In this document: in pieces, positions 37,698 through 48,447 of the stretch
Numbering within the stretch: position 1 is the stretch's first letter
Layout: the number at the start of each line of letters is the position of its first letter
NCBI RefSeq assembly: GCF_024868665.1
Contig: NC_079898.1
Span: 6,024,096 to 6,088,095 of the forward strand
Reading direction: 5' to 3'
Source of the DNA: Triplophysa rosa
Lineage: Eukaryota > Chordata > Actinopteri > Cypriniformes > Nemacheilidae
DNA length: 64,000 nt
The notes under the pieces: model-generated
What the model was told of the DNA's origin: nothing
The model's input: the letters and a program-made list of their open reading frames with translations, nothing else
The model's database searches: none
Program-made: the position numbers and the translations under genes

Positions 37698-38727
37698 ACC
37701 GGTTACTGTACTTTTTGTTTCTATTTTGTTGTGGAGCTTAACAGCCGTAAAAAATCCTGCGTGCCAAGCACTCGAGCCGTTCTATGACATCAAAACTCAA
37801 TGCGTTTTATTAATGCGCGGCCCCACACAGCATACAATCAAATCAATCTGAAAAAACATCTGATATGAGCTGAGCAAGTCAATACATGAGCACATTAGTC
37901 TGGGACAGTTGAACGTTAGAGAACACCTTGACACGACAGCTCAGTTCATTGCTGCTAGTGCTTTTAATGGCATGTGTTAAGAGTTCTCCAGCTTGCTGTA
38001 ACATTTCACGTATCACACATAAGAAAGGAAGCGTGTCAGAGTGGGCACATTCAGCAGGGTGAATTGGAACTTCTTGAAAAACCCTTGCGTTTCCACAGCA
38101 ACTCCATGGCGACTGGCAGAAGTGTGAGGTCATATGCGCTGTGAATGCCATCGCCGTTTGCTCATCTGAAAGCAGCCTGACCTGAATGCACACACTTTCC
38201 CCTTTCAAACTGCTCGTGGAAGACTTCAGTCCAGATTTACATGTCTTTGTGGAGTCGCGCAAATTGTCTGTGAAACAAAGCTTTGTGCTCGTTGACAGAT
38301 TTTTTTTACCAGTGACGGAAAAATCTGAAGGCCGTCCGTCATGTTGACGGATTAGAATAAGGGCGATTTGGAACTCCACGTTTTGTCATTTCCCTTCATT
38401 AGAGCGTGATTGTTGGCTACTACCCCTGCCCTGAACACGCTCGCGAAGGGACGTGTGTTTCCCATTCATTAGCTTCCTTACAATGCCTGGTCCGTTTTGG
38501 AAAACGCGTGCGCAGTCAGCGGAGAGTCTCGGTGCAGATGCATCTGTCACAGACCCCCGCGTCGCGCAGTGGAGTGGTGTTTACAGAGTTGTTTCCTTCA
38601 GAAAAGCGACTAGCGTCTTTTTGGATAAACCTTAACTCTCAGTGAGTGGAAAAATGCCTCTCTTGGCGTCTTCTCTGTTCAGTGAGCGACAGAAGCAGCA
38701 CATTCATGACCAAACCGCAGCTTACTT
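37698..38727. other. No confident gene; one 166-residue open frame
   Basis: The minus-strand frame 37879-38379 is the longest outside repeats and the transposase. It has no recognisable domain, and a frame of this length is expected by chance in 64 kb. Confidence 0.4.
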
Positions 38728-38977
38728 GTGAGTGAGTGAGTGAGTGAGTGAGTGAGTGAGTGAGTGAGTGAGTGAGTGAGTGAGTGAGTGAGTGAGTGAG
38801 TGAGTGAGTGAGTGAGTGAGTGAGTGAGTGAGTGAGTGAGTGAGTGAGTGAGTGAGTGAGTGAGTGAGTGAGTGAGTGAGTGAGTGAGAGTGAGTGAGTG
38901 AGTGAGTGAGTGAGAGTGAGTGAGTGAGTGAGTGAGTGAGTGAGTGAGTGAGTGAGTGAGTGAGTGAGTGAGTGAGA
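38728..38977 (+). repeat. (GTGA)n tetranucleotide array, about 250 bp
   Basis: About 60 GTGA units with two GAGA-type phase breaks near 38886 and 38913. Open frames made of Thr-His-Ser-Leu repeats on the minus strand result from this array. Confidence 0.98.
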
Positions 38978-39200
38978 GTACAAAACACCATTTACAAGCA
39001 CCTGTCATTGTTACTGACTGGACAAATGAACATAAGCATTTGTCTGTAATTATTATTTTATGTCTGACAACAGAAATTTTAAATATATAAATGAATATAA
39101 ACAACAACGGCTTTATTGGGCATTCCGTTGTATTAAAATACAGCAAGTTCCGAGAGTAAACGCAAGTACAGCGTGATGATGTTATGAACATGCTAATTAC

Positions 39201-40152
39201 TAGGGCCGGAATATTCCGTTACCGCGGAATAAAATGTCAACCGTAAGAGATTTTTCTATTCCGTGTATTCCGCGGAATGTAAATAAGTAGGCGTGGTTAA
39301 CTCGGCGCTCTGCAAATTAGGCGCTATTCTGAAAAAAACGAATGAATTAATCCACCCGTAACAAATGAACGTTTTCAAACATTCTTTTGACCTTCTTTCA
39401 GTCTGTAGTTTAGTGATCCGCTCCAGTCCGGCGCTTCTCTCACCCGCAGTGCTCGTGCAGGGATCTGTGCCAGCATTTAAAAGAGCTCATTCTCAACACG
39501 TATTTCAGAAGTCAGGTTGTTTTGAAAACCTGTTAATAGTTTTATAAAGTTTAACTTCAGGCGAGCCAAGGTGAAACTTGCGTTGAAATGCGCGATGATG
39601 CTCGCGAGCGCGTGAGCGCTTTGATGTGACGCGCTTCTTGTGTGAGGAGTCACCAGAGACTCGCAGTGCAAAAACAAGCCCGAGAATAAACAAACCTAAA
39701 GACAGAGAGTCGCAACACACTATAAGTGCTCATCTAATAGAGAGTGAAGAGCGATAAAGACCTACAGTACAGACCCCATGAACACCAGTTTAGTCATATA
39801 CTGTACTCTCATTGTTTGTGCATATTTATACTTTATTGTTATATATGTTGTCTATCTTCCTACTGTATACATATGATATAGCCAGAAGATAAATATGAAT
39901 AAACAATACATCTGATTATCAGAACTTAATTTGATATCTTTAGTAGGCTACATTTTCATAACTTGCCTACATTTTAACTATGGTGAGTATTTAAATGATT
40001 CTGTAATGAATAAATTAGTTAAATCAATCTAAGAAAAATGAGGTATAAAATATAGAATTATAATGGGAGATTGTTTCATGAAATATATCGTTACCGTGAA
40101 ATAAAATTACTCATTCCGTCAAATAGATTTTTGGCCATTCCGCCCACCACTA
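39201..40152. mobile_element. Non-autonomous hAT-like element (952 bp)
   Basis: The left end TAGGGCCGGAATATTCCG and right end GGCCATTCCGCCCACCACTA are imperfect TIRs. The flanks CTAATTAC (39193-39200) and CCAATTAC (40153-40160) match at 7 of 8 bases, and the left one fits nTnnnnAn. The subterminal regions repeat TTCCG and CGGAAT motifs. No coding remnant was seen. Confidence 0.82.
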
Positions 40153-40160
40153 CCAATTAC

Positions 40161-41808
40161 CACGTGACCAGTAAAAAAAGATTATGACAGATTTTTTATG
40201 AGCCTGTCCTAAAGTCTAGCGCAACCTTTGCCCTCATACTTTTTCTTTTCACGGTTTCCACAGGTGAAGTATGGGTATCCATGAGAGCGAACAGTCATCA
40301 GTTTTAAATTAAATCTAATTGGTTCTTATTTTGCTCTTACCTCCACCTTCCCTTTTGTTTCTCTTCTAAAAGAAAATGACCAGAAGACTGTAGGGGTACC
40401 AAGAATTACCCACCTCTGCTCTCAGCCCATGAAATATGATATACTTCAAAGATATGTGCTGGCAAACGGGTCTATTCTCAGTATCAACCCTGGTGGACTT
40501 CATAACAGCTTTACCATATTTTCTTAAAGGAACAGTGGCAAATATCCCCCAGTGAAAGACTGCTCCAAGCGGCTCAAAGCTACAGTATGTCATTTATGAA
40601 CCAAAAGCAGCAACTATAAAAATCAAATGGTCCCTCTGTCTCCACATGTTACAACATCACACCACTGGTTAAGCCAGAAGGTAACATGTCGGACCACTCA
40701 TTAAAAAATATATATATATTTTGGATGCTTCACTTCGGGACGTCAACCTAAAAATGAATTTCTTTGTTCCATATTTTTTGTTCTACATTTATTCAGTTTC
40801 AGATATAATCGTATTACAGTCTGGAGGTGTATCAGTTGCCAAGGAGACCTGATGCGATGCTTCTGCACCAGGGTTACCCTCACACACTCTGCTCTGCCTA
40901 CTTACACCCACCGAGGACTCAAAAGCCATTAATGAGTTTGCTAAGATTTCCTATACCCTGCCTTTGTTACATTTCCCTTGAGGCAGACAGAATATCCTCA
41001 ATGCATGGAAAACACTGCGAGTGTGTATTTTATTAGAGTGGGGTTTAGTAGCCCTTCAGAAAAACACTTAACTGGTCTGTAAGTCAATATTTATCTTGCG
41101 TACAGGTAAATGACTCATTGCACTCCATGAAGCCTCAGCTGGCTGATGTTAAGTTAAGATGATGCAGTGACATCCATTGTAAATGAGCAAGTTTCGTCAT
41201 ATACTGTAGTATTTTTGCAGGAACATTGTGAAAGTTACCAGGTTTAGGTAGGCTTTTACCAGTGACCAAGTTGAAAAAATGTATAAATTCACACAAACAG
41301 GATTATTGTTTAATTATCTACTGTCCAATAAGTTAAACCCAGAACAATCCTTTAAGGCTCTCTCATTTGTACAATGAAATCTCATATTATTACACAAAGA
41401 CATTTCAATTATACGGTACATAATAAAACGTTTCCAGTTGACTACATTCTTTAAATGTTAAATACTATGTGCCATGCTAAAATTGCGCAATGTAATATAG
41501 TCGACGAAAGTGAGAAAGCTCACAGATGGTAAAGTGTGTTTATTCGTCAGTATTGTTGAGAAAGCCCGTATCATTTTGACAGCACAACGCTGGAGCACGG
41601 CTGCAAAAATCCTGCCACAACAGCCACGGCTGACAGATCCAGAGCCGAACTTCCCCATCAGACAGGCCATTTTCGCAGCTGACAAACAACACAGACAGCT
41701 TTACTTTAATGCCTGTGGCATACTTCTTTTTTTCACGTGAATGTACAGCCGAACGCACAGCCTTGCAAAGTATACTGCTTTCGACTTGTACGCGTACACG
41801 CGGGTATT
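40161..41808. other. No recognised gene
   Basis: Only short frames are present. The last 60 bp (TTGCAAAGTATACTGC) and the stretch after 44805 (GGGAACTATACTTCAGCC) may be the two ends of an older repeat that received both hAT insertions. Confidence 0.4.
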
Positions 41809-42503
41809 GACGCAACTAGGGATGCTCATATTGACCGTTTAACCGTTAACTGATCGTTAAAATTTTGACCGATTAATACTATCAGTTAAACGATTTAAAA
41901 GGTATGTTTATTTTAAGTTTAATAATATTAATAATATAATAATAAAAATAATTTAATAATACAATTTTAAATTACTATTAAATCGTACATGTTTTTAGTT
42001 TTCTGTATGGTGAAAGAAAAACATGCTAAGCATTAACTCACAGAGCGTGCAGACGTGTGCGACTAGGTGTAAATGCCCTCCGAAATGTTTTCGAGACCGA
42101 TTAAAATCCGATCACGCAAGTCACTTGACGAAACAGGACACGTGTAATTCATCTGATTGTTGAGGCCACCTTTGTCAGGGCTTTACTCCTCCAAACGGAG
42201 TGCCACTGGCAGCCTTGCTCAAGTTCTTTGTTTTAAATGTAGACACGGGACAATCGCGCTCACAATGCGCTGTGACATTCTCTGTCCTCCCGGCGTGTCT
42301 ACGGTTCAGCAAAGCTAATAGCGGAGCTACTGCAAGGGAATTTCGGTGCTAGCCATCAATTTATCCTTTACATAAACTTATCTCATGGATGCTTAGCATC
42401 GGCTGCCTGTGCGCTTTGGAGAAGAAAATGGCACGACCGGTGGTTTCCCTGCCTTCTTTTAGACGTGACGTAAAAATACGAATGTGAAATATGTTTAGCT
42501 AAG

Positions 42504-42796
42504 GGCAGTTGTGGCCTAATGGTTAGAGAGTCGGACTCGTGACCAGAAGGTTGCCGGTTCGATTCCCAGGGCCGGCGGGTAACAACTGAGGTGCCCTTGA
42601 GCAAGGCACCTTACTCCTACTTGCTCCCCGGACGCTGCAGTGATAGCTGCCCACTGCTCCGGGGGTACGCGTGTTCACTACTCTCTGGATGGGTTAAATG
42701 CAGAGGTCACATTTTGTTGCCTTGTACCTTCGTACATGTGCAATGACAATAAATTGAATCTAAATCTAAATCTAAAAAATCTAAATCTAAATCTAA
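42504..42796 (+). mobile_element. tRNA-derived SINE inserted in the hAT element
   Basis: The head is tRNA-like, with an A box around 42511-42530 (GTGGCCTAATGGTTAGAG) and a B box GGTTCGATTCC at 42556-42566. A body follows with the GGTGCCCTTGAGCAAGGCACC segment common in teleost SINEs, then a tail running from GCAATGACAATAAA into ATCTAA repeats. Together these mark a complete SINE rather than a tRNA gene. A short CTAAG on both sides may be part of its target duplication. It would have used a partner LINE for retrotransposition. Confidence 0.9.
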
Positions 42797-42803
42797 GACT
42801 GGC

Positions 42804-42980
42804 TGGTGGAAAGCAAATGTGACGTGCTTCCCGAGGCGTTATCTCTTCATTCCCAGGACATCCGTGCCATCTGAAAGGGTGTTTTCTGCCGCGGGTCTAA
42901 TTGTCAACAATCTCCAGACTGTCACCACAACACATAAACATGTTACTTTATTAAAAACTCCAAGCTTTGGATTGAGGTAG
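42804..42980 (+). pseudogene. hAT transposase C-terminal dimerisation domain remnant
   Basis: In one frame this reads WWKAN, then FPRRYLFIPRTSVPSERVF, then SAAGLIVNN and a stop at 42978-42980. This matches the conserved hAT dimerisation segment (WW, P.L..(A/R)..YL.IP.TS.PSER.FS.AG). The N-terminal part, including the zinc finger and RNase H-like catalytic core, is missing, and a SINE ends 7 bp upstream. No functional transposase can be made. Confidence 0.9.
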
Positions 42981-43293
42981 GCCTGCTATTTTTATTTGAT
43001 GAAAAAACTTTCTGACGGATATAAACTTTGCCGGTTCTTCTGTGTTTTCGTTTTGTCATATTTTGTTAATTAATTCATTTTTTTTCTTGCCTGTTTATTT
43101 TATGCTTTGGATTTATATATTATTTTAGTTTTTCTCCATTGTCCAAAATGCCGCAGGTTCGTGAAAATGTGATAATATGTGAATGCAGGTGCTGTTGTTA
43201 ATGTATTCGTTATGCTGCTGTTTGCATGTTAAAATAAATCTGTGAAAAAAATGTTTGTATATTTAACGTGTCACAGACCCTCGTCAACTGTAG

Positions 43294-43398
43294 CTGTGTC
43301 TCATTTCGAAGTCTGCGTCCTCCGGATGTCGCATGTGAAGGCGTATGCGGTGGACAAACGCGACCTCCGGAGGACGCAGCCTTCGAAATGAGATGCAG
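43294..43398. mobile_element. Small palindromic MITE within the hAT element
   Basis: The ends CTGTGTCTCATTTCGAAG and CTTCGAAATGAGATGCAG are inverted, and the similarity continues inwards (CTGCGTCCTCCGGA against TCCGGAGGACGCAG). The whole 105 bp can fold back. No clear TSD was found. Confidence 0.7.
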
Positions 43399-43760
43399 CA
43401 TGTATTTTTTAATTCCAATTTATTATTAGAATTTTATCGGTTAACGGTTTATAACGAGTGTCGGTTCTCGGTTAAGGAAATTAACCGAAATGAGCATCCC
43501 TAGACGCAACCGCATTGCGACATATTGCAATACGTCTCCGGGCCTACAGGGGTCAGGTTTTATTCTACTACCTTGAATCAATGCCTCCAGGACACTGTTG
43601 CCACCTGGTTGGTAAACTAATTACTGCGTATGTATGCGAATGCGCGACATGCGCGTACTATGTACGCGAGGTAACAAAATTCCGGTGGTGCGTGTACTAT
43701 TCTGATGACGAAATTTGTATCACACGCACGGTACGCTGTCCCTCGCGTACATGTAAAAAG

Positions 43761-44797
43761 TAGGGATGGGCATTTCTGATCATATTTCATTTTGAGTACT
43801 GGACAGGTTTGAAAAACGAGTACTCGATTAATTGTGGGCGGGGCATTAGAGGGGGCGGGGCGTGTCCCCCATACCATGGTGACAATGAAAATATTTTAAT
43901 TACAACACTGATACGAAAATTTATGTTAATAAAACTATAAGATTGAGTAAATAATTAAATCGACACAGTGAATTTTTAATAATCTAACAATCAATGTTTT
44001 TGAAAACAAAGTAAATATTTAAAAGAAATATCTGCATGAGATGAAACGTCATCTCTGCCCTGTCACATTTCTGTCTGTCAGTGTCTGACGGTAAAGTCTC
44101 TTATGCTCGTCTGACAAGTCTGTCTGATAGTAGTGGTCTCACCTGACATTTTGTCTCCAAATATACTGGTGCGGAGCAGGGTGAGCGTTTTTAATCCATT
44201 CAATTTCTTATGAACTTCAGCGCACGTTCACGTGACGCTCGCGGAGAAGAGGAATACTCGCTTTGCTCCGCGAGCGCAACGCGAGCTCAGCTTCCATGGG
44301 AATGGATTGAAAATGCTCGCCCTGCCCGCGAGCGGCGCGAATACAACAAACAGAAATTCTGTGCACACTGGATGCAGCGCAAAGAGACGCAACAAACGTC
44401 CAGTTTCTTTTTTACACGGCGCGTGCGGTGTAACGTTAGACAGAGTGTAAGATGATAACGGATCAAACTTGTAGTAGATTTGTATGTTTTGTATGCTGCT
44501 TGGCGCCGTACATTTTGCACTAGACTGTATTTTCGTCAGGTTTATCAAAGTGAAACCAAGCATCGCTGTGCGCTTTCAATATGCCCTTCTGTGCTCCGGA
44601 CTTGACTCTGGACTGCAAACTCTTGCAACGCAACAATCAAATTTCTGGGCACAACCCGAAATGCCAGCATAACCAATCAGAAAGAAAGAAAATAATTAAA
44701 AACTGTATTTAAACCCCCAATCGATCATCGTTTTCACTATCGATCGTCGCTGTCGCGTTCGAGTACTCCAGTAATCGAGTACTCGTGCCCATCCCTA
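43761..44797. mobile_element. Non-autonomous hAT element (1037 bp) with perfect TSD
   Basis: The TIRs are TAGGGATGGGCA and its complement. The 8-bp duplication GTAAAAAG occurs at 43753-43760 and 44798-44805 and fits the hAT nTnnnnAn pattern. GAGTACTCG-like subterminal motifs recur at both ends. No transposase motif was seen inside. Confidence 0.93.
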
Positions 44798-45112
44798 GTA
44801 AAAAGGGAACTATACTTCAGCCTTAACCCTCCACAAGCCTTGACACACTGAGCAACCTCACACTCTCCCTGCTATTATAAAACATCAATTCATTGACAGT
44901 GAGGATTATGTGGGGTTCCAACAACTTCAAACAATCTTCAAACAAAGATTTTAAATTAAACTTACATTTTGGTTGGTTCCTCACACAAAGCTCTCATAAT
45001 GACATGTAAAATAATGTAAAAGACATATGGACCCTTTAACTAGCTACTCTCATTTTGGTGGTCGACAGCCACATTACAGTCTAGGACAGCTGTATCGCAC
45101 ACCGGACACATA

Positions 45113-46680
45113 CAGTGGCTTGCAAAAGTATTCATCCCCCTTCATTTTATTCACATTTTGTTAGCTGCTGCCTTATCTTAAACTACTTTAAATGATTATT
45201 TTTTTACATTAATCTACACTCCATGCACAATAATGACAAAACAAAAAACTGATTTTTGACAGTTTTGCAAATTTATTAAAAATAAAAAACAAAAATAAGT
45301 ACATTGCATAAGTATTCATACCCTTTTCTGGGACACTTGAAACTTAGCTCAGAAGCATTAGTTTTGCTTGTTGATGTTTATACAGTTCGAGTGGAGTTAA
45401 CCTGTGCCAAATTCAATTGAATAAGTATGATTTGGAGTGGCACATACCTCTCTATAAAGGGTGCAACAGCTGAAAATGCATATCAAAGTAAAAACCAAGA
45501 CATGAGGTCAAAAGAACTGCCAGTAGAGCTCTGAGACAGGATTGTATCAAGTCACAGATCTGGGGAAGACTTCTGAAAACAATCTGCTGTATTGAAGGTT
45601 CACAGAAGCATGTAGCCTCCATTTATCCTCAATGAAAGAGGTTTGGAACCACCAGATCTCTTACTTGAGCTGACCTCCTGTCCAAACTGAGCCATCGATG
45701 GGGAAGCGTCTTGGTTAGAGCGGTGACCAAGAAGCTGATGATTACTCTGGTTGAGCTCCATGATCATATATGGAGATGGGAGAAACTTACAGAAGGACAA
45801 ACATCACTGCAACACTCCACCAATCTGGGCTTTATGGCTTAGTGGCCAAACTCAAGCCTTTGCTCAGTGAAGACATGCACATGGAAACTTGAAATATGCA
45901 AAAACGTACTTCAACGAATCTTTCAAACTGTCAGAAACAAGATATTCTGGTCTGATGAATCTCAGATTCATGCATCATGTCTGGAGAAAAACAAGCACTG
46001 CTCAACACCTGTACAATACCGTCTTAACAGTAAAGTGTAGTGGAAACAGCATCATGATGTGGGGGTGTTTTTCAGCTTCAGGGACTGTACACAAAATACG
46101 GAGATAATGATCATGAAAACCTAGCCCAGAACATTCAGAACCTCGGACAGGGCAGAAGGTTCATTCTCCAACATGACAATGATCCTAAGCACACAACTGA
46201 AACAATGCAAGAGTGGCTTATGGACAACTCTGTCTATGTCCTTGAGTGGCCCAGCTAGTGTTTGAACCCAACTGAACATCTCTGTAGAAACCTGAAAATG
46301 TTTGTCTACTGATGATCTCCATCCAACCTGACAAGAGTTTGAAAGGATCTGAGGAGAAGAATGACATAAAATAGCCAAATGCAGATGTGTAAAGCTTTTC
46401 ACATCATACCCAAAAAGATCTGAGTCTGTAAAGGCGCTTTAACCATTTTCTGAGTTGAGGGTATGAATACTTATGCAATGTACTTATTTTTGTTTTTTAT
46501 TTTTAATAAATTTGCAAAGCTGTCAAAAATCAGTTTTTTGTTTTGTCATTATTGTGCATGGAGTGTAGATTAAATAAAAAATATATAAAAAAATAATAAT
46601 TTAAAGTAGTTTAAGATAAGGCAGCAGCATAACAAAATGTGAATAAAATGAAGGGGGATGAATACTTTTGCAAGCCACTG
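45113..46680 (+). mobile_element. Second Tc1-like transposon, decayed
   Basis: The TIRs begin CAGTGGCTTGCAAAAGTATT and extend about 220 bp on each side, flanked by TA at 45111-45112 and 46681-46682. Inner copies of the AAGTATTCATACCC repeat near 45309 and 46459 give the same IR/DR layout as the element at 13 kb, but the sequence family differs. The ends stay similar despite the broken gene inside. Confidence 0.93.
45502..46315 (+). pseudogene. Broken Tc1 transposase remnant
   Basis: Pieces of a Tc1 transposase occur in order but in different frames. The start is MRSKELPVEL at 45502, then an immediate TGA stop. A WSDES catalytic-Asp motif lies near 45945-45960. MMWGCFSASGTV, near 46055-46090, is in another frame. 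LQHDNDPKHT (second Asp) is at about 46165-46195. VLEWPS is followed by a stop, and NPTEHL sits where the PIENLW glutamate segment is expected (about 46265). Several frameshifts and at least two stops mean it cannot make transposase. Confidence 0.88.
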
Positions 46681-47184
46681 TATACTATATGCAAGTGGCA
46701 CCAATTTTAACTTAGCCTATTTATATGTTATTTTTATTAAACAATATGTTATTTAATGAATAGGCTCTTTATCACGTTGGTAAATCGGTTATTATTGTTC
46801 TGTGTCTGCCATTAATGTGGTAGAATTAAGTAACAAATAAAGCTCTGTATTAATGCGCTATTTTTTCCGTTATTCCCAAACAGATAAATATATGTTGCAA
46901 TCTCTGTCATGAATTTTATTTGTATAATAAAGACAATTTTGACAAATTACATTACGTACGTGGCGCTCTGTGGAGTCCAGAGTTGCCACCACAAGGCGCT
47001 GCATAGCAGAGCTGGTGGACGTGTGTACAGTTACAGATAACATAAGGTAAGGTAAGGTTTTATTTCTTACCATTAGTTACCTACATTACTAGCATGACCA
47101 AAATACTTATACAACATTTGTTCATCTTACAACTGTTATCAAACAAATTAGACAAATTGTCTTTGATCACCATTTCTTATATAT

Positions 47185-47369
47185 TCAAAGCATTATGCTT
47201 TCTCCTCTTCAGAAATGATTTTTATGTTATGTGTAAGCAGATTACATATACTGGACAATTATATTGAGATATAATTGAACGTAATTTTAAACAAATATGT
47301 TGATATGGCACAGTGATTACCAAGACAAAATTAAACGGCATGCCATGTCAAAAAGGTTGCCGACCCCTG
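47185..47369. mobile_element. Right terminus of a hAT (Charlie-like) element
   Basis: It ends GCCATGTCAAAAAGGTTGCC then GACCCCTG, the complement of a CAGGGGTCGGCAACC terminus well known in hAT elements. No matching left end was found nearby, so this is a fragment with uncertain left extent. Confidence 0.55.
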
Positions 47370-47903
47370 GGCTAGAGAGTCGAGTAATGAAACAGTGGGA
47401 AGCGGAGTCATCCACATCAGAAGCTCCATTACTCAGCACAGACACAGCGGCACATGTTGAATTAAGAATGAGAGCACGAAACACAACTGGCCTTTATTAT
47501 CTAACTCACTCTGGTTCAACCAAGAGAGCCTTTCAGTTCTCATTTACTGGCTGCATTTGCCTCGTATAAGCCGAAGGCGAATTAAGACGGGTAGTAGAGA
47601 GCCATGCAGAATCCAGAAAGAAAATCACAACCACACAGCCTTAATACAATTAGCCTTTAATTAAATGGACGTCATGTACAACCAGTCCCCCAGAAAGACA
47701 CATATGTTAGCAGAAGAGGTAACTCATGACTGACAATACCAATTAGAGAATGTAGAGGATCTCTATGTTTCAACCAAACCCCCCCCTCGACCACAATGAC
47801 CTGAAAGAGACTATATCATGTACAACGACAAAGACGCCAATGTTCGACTGACAGCAGATGAATTAAAAGCTCATTCTGTGATGATTTGAGTTAGTGTAAC
47901 ATT

Positions 47904-48447
47904 CACTGTAAAACAATTAATTTGAGTGAATTTTACATTTTGATTTTACAGAATTTTCACATATGTTTATGTCAAATTACAGAAATGTACTGCATATTTA
48001 CAAATTGGATGTAAAATAACATGAAAAATGTGTCATTTTACTTGTTTCTTTAAGATGCACCAATACTATATTTCTCAACCGATAGCTAATTTTTCAGAGT
48101 TATATCTGCCAATAACAATTCTGAAGATTAAATTAATATTTCTTAACTTTCTGAATGTTATTAATTAAAATAATGACTATTAATATTGAACATCAAACTG
48201 GTGAGGTTTCTTTACATTTTCAATATACAGATCACAAATTAATTGCGTTTTCATGTCCTTTTTTGACTGACAGGATATATATCGGCCCAGATCATGCATG
48301 AGCTGCCATCATCGGTAGGCGATAGTGTGAAAAATTGTATTAATCACCCGACTGCGATAATTGGCCGATATATCGGTGGATCTCTATTTTTTTTGTCGCC
48401 CCAGCTCCCAGATTATTCCATTGTTTTTACGGGTGTTTTTACAGGTG
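47904..48447. mobile_element. CACTGTAAAA MITE interrupted by another MITE
   Basis: The left part starts CACTGTAAAACAATTAA. The right part holds GTCGCCCCAGCTCCCAGA and TTTTTACAGGTG. The middle is occupied by the element at 48051-48386. Confidence 0.65.
48051..48386. mobile_element. MITE with AGATGCACC/GGTGGATCTCTA ends
   Basis: The left TAAGATGCACCAATACTATA and right GGCCGATATATCGGTGGATC then TCTA are degenerate inverted ends. ATATCGG-type motifs recur at the right. The size is 336 bp, with no coding and no clear TSD. Confidence 0.62.

Larger units (their letters stand above)
41817..43502 (+). mobile_element. hAT transposon, internally deleted, with 8-bp TSD
   Basis: It has perfect 13-bp TIRs (TAGGGATGCTCAT and complement) and an exact 8-bp target duplication GACGCAAC at 41809-41816 and 43503-43510. 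A remnant of the transposase C-terminus survives near the right end, so the element reads left to right. It has itself been hit by a SINE (42504-42796) and carries a small MITE-like palindrome (43294-43398). Confidence 0.93.

Noticed and set aside
37879..38379. 166-residue minus-strand open frame
   Set aside because: It is the longest anonymous frame, but I recognise no motif. One or two frames of this length are expected by chance in 64 kb, and no convincing splice or start context supports it.
38639..39191. Three minus-strand frames of Thr-His-Ser-Leu repeats
   Set aside because: They come directly from the GTGA array. The flanking residues have no domain.
42504..42580. A tRNA gene
   Set aside because: A and B boxes are present, but they are followed by a SINE body and an ATCTAA-repeat tail, and the sequence sits inside a transposon.
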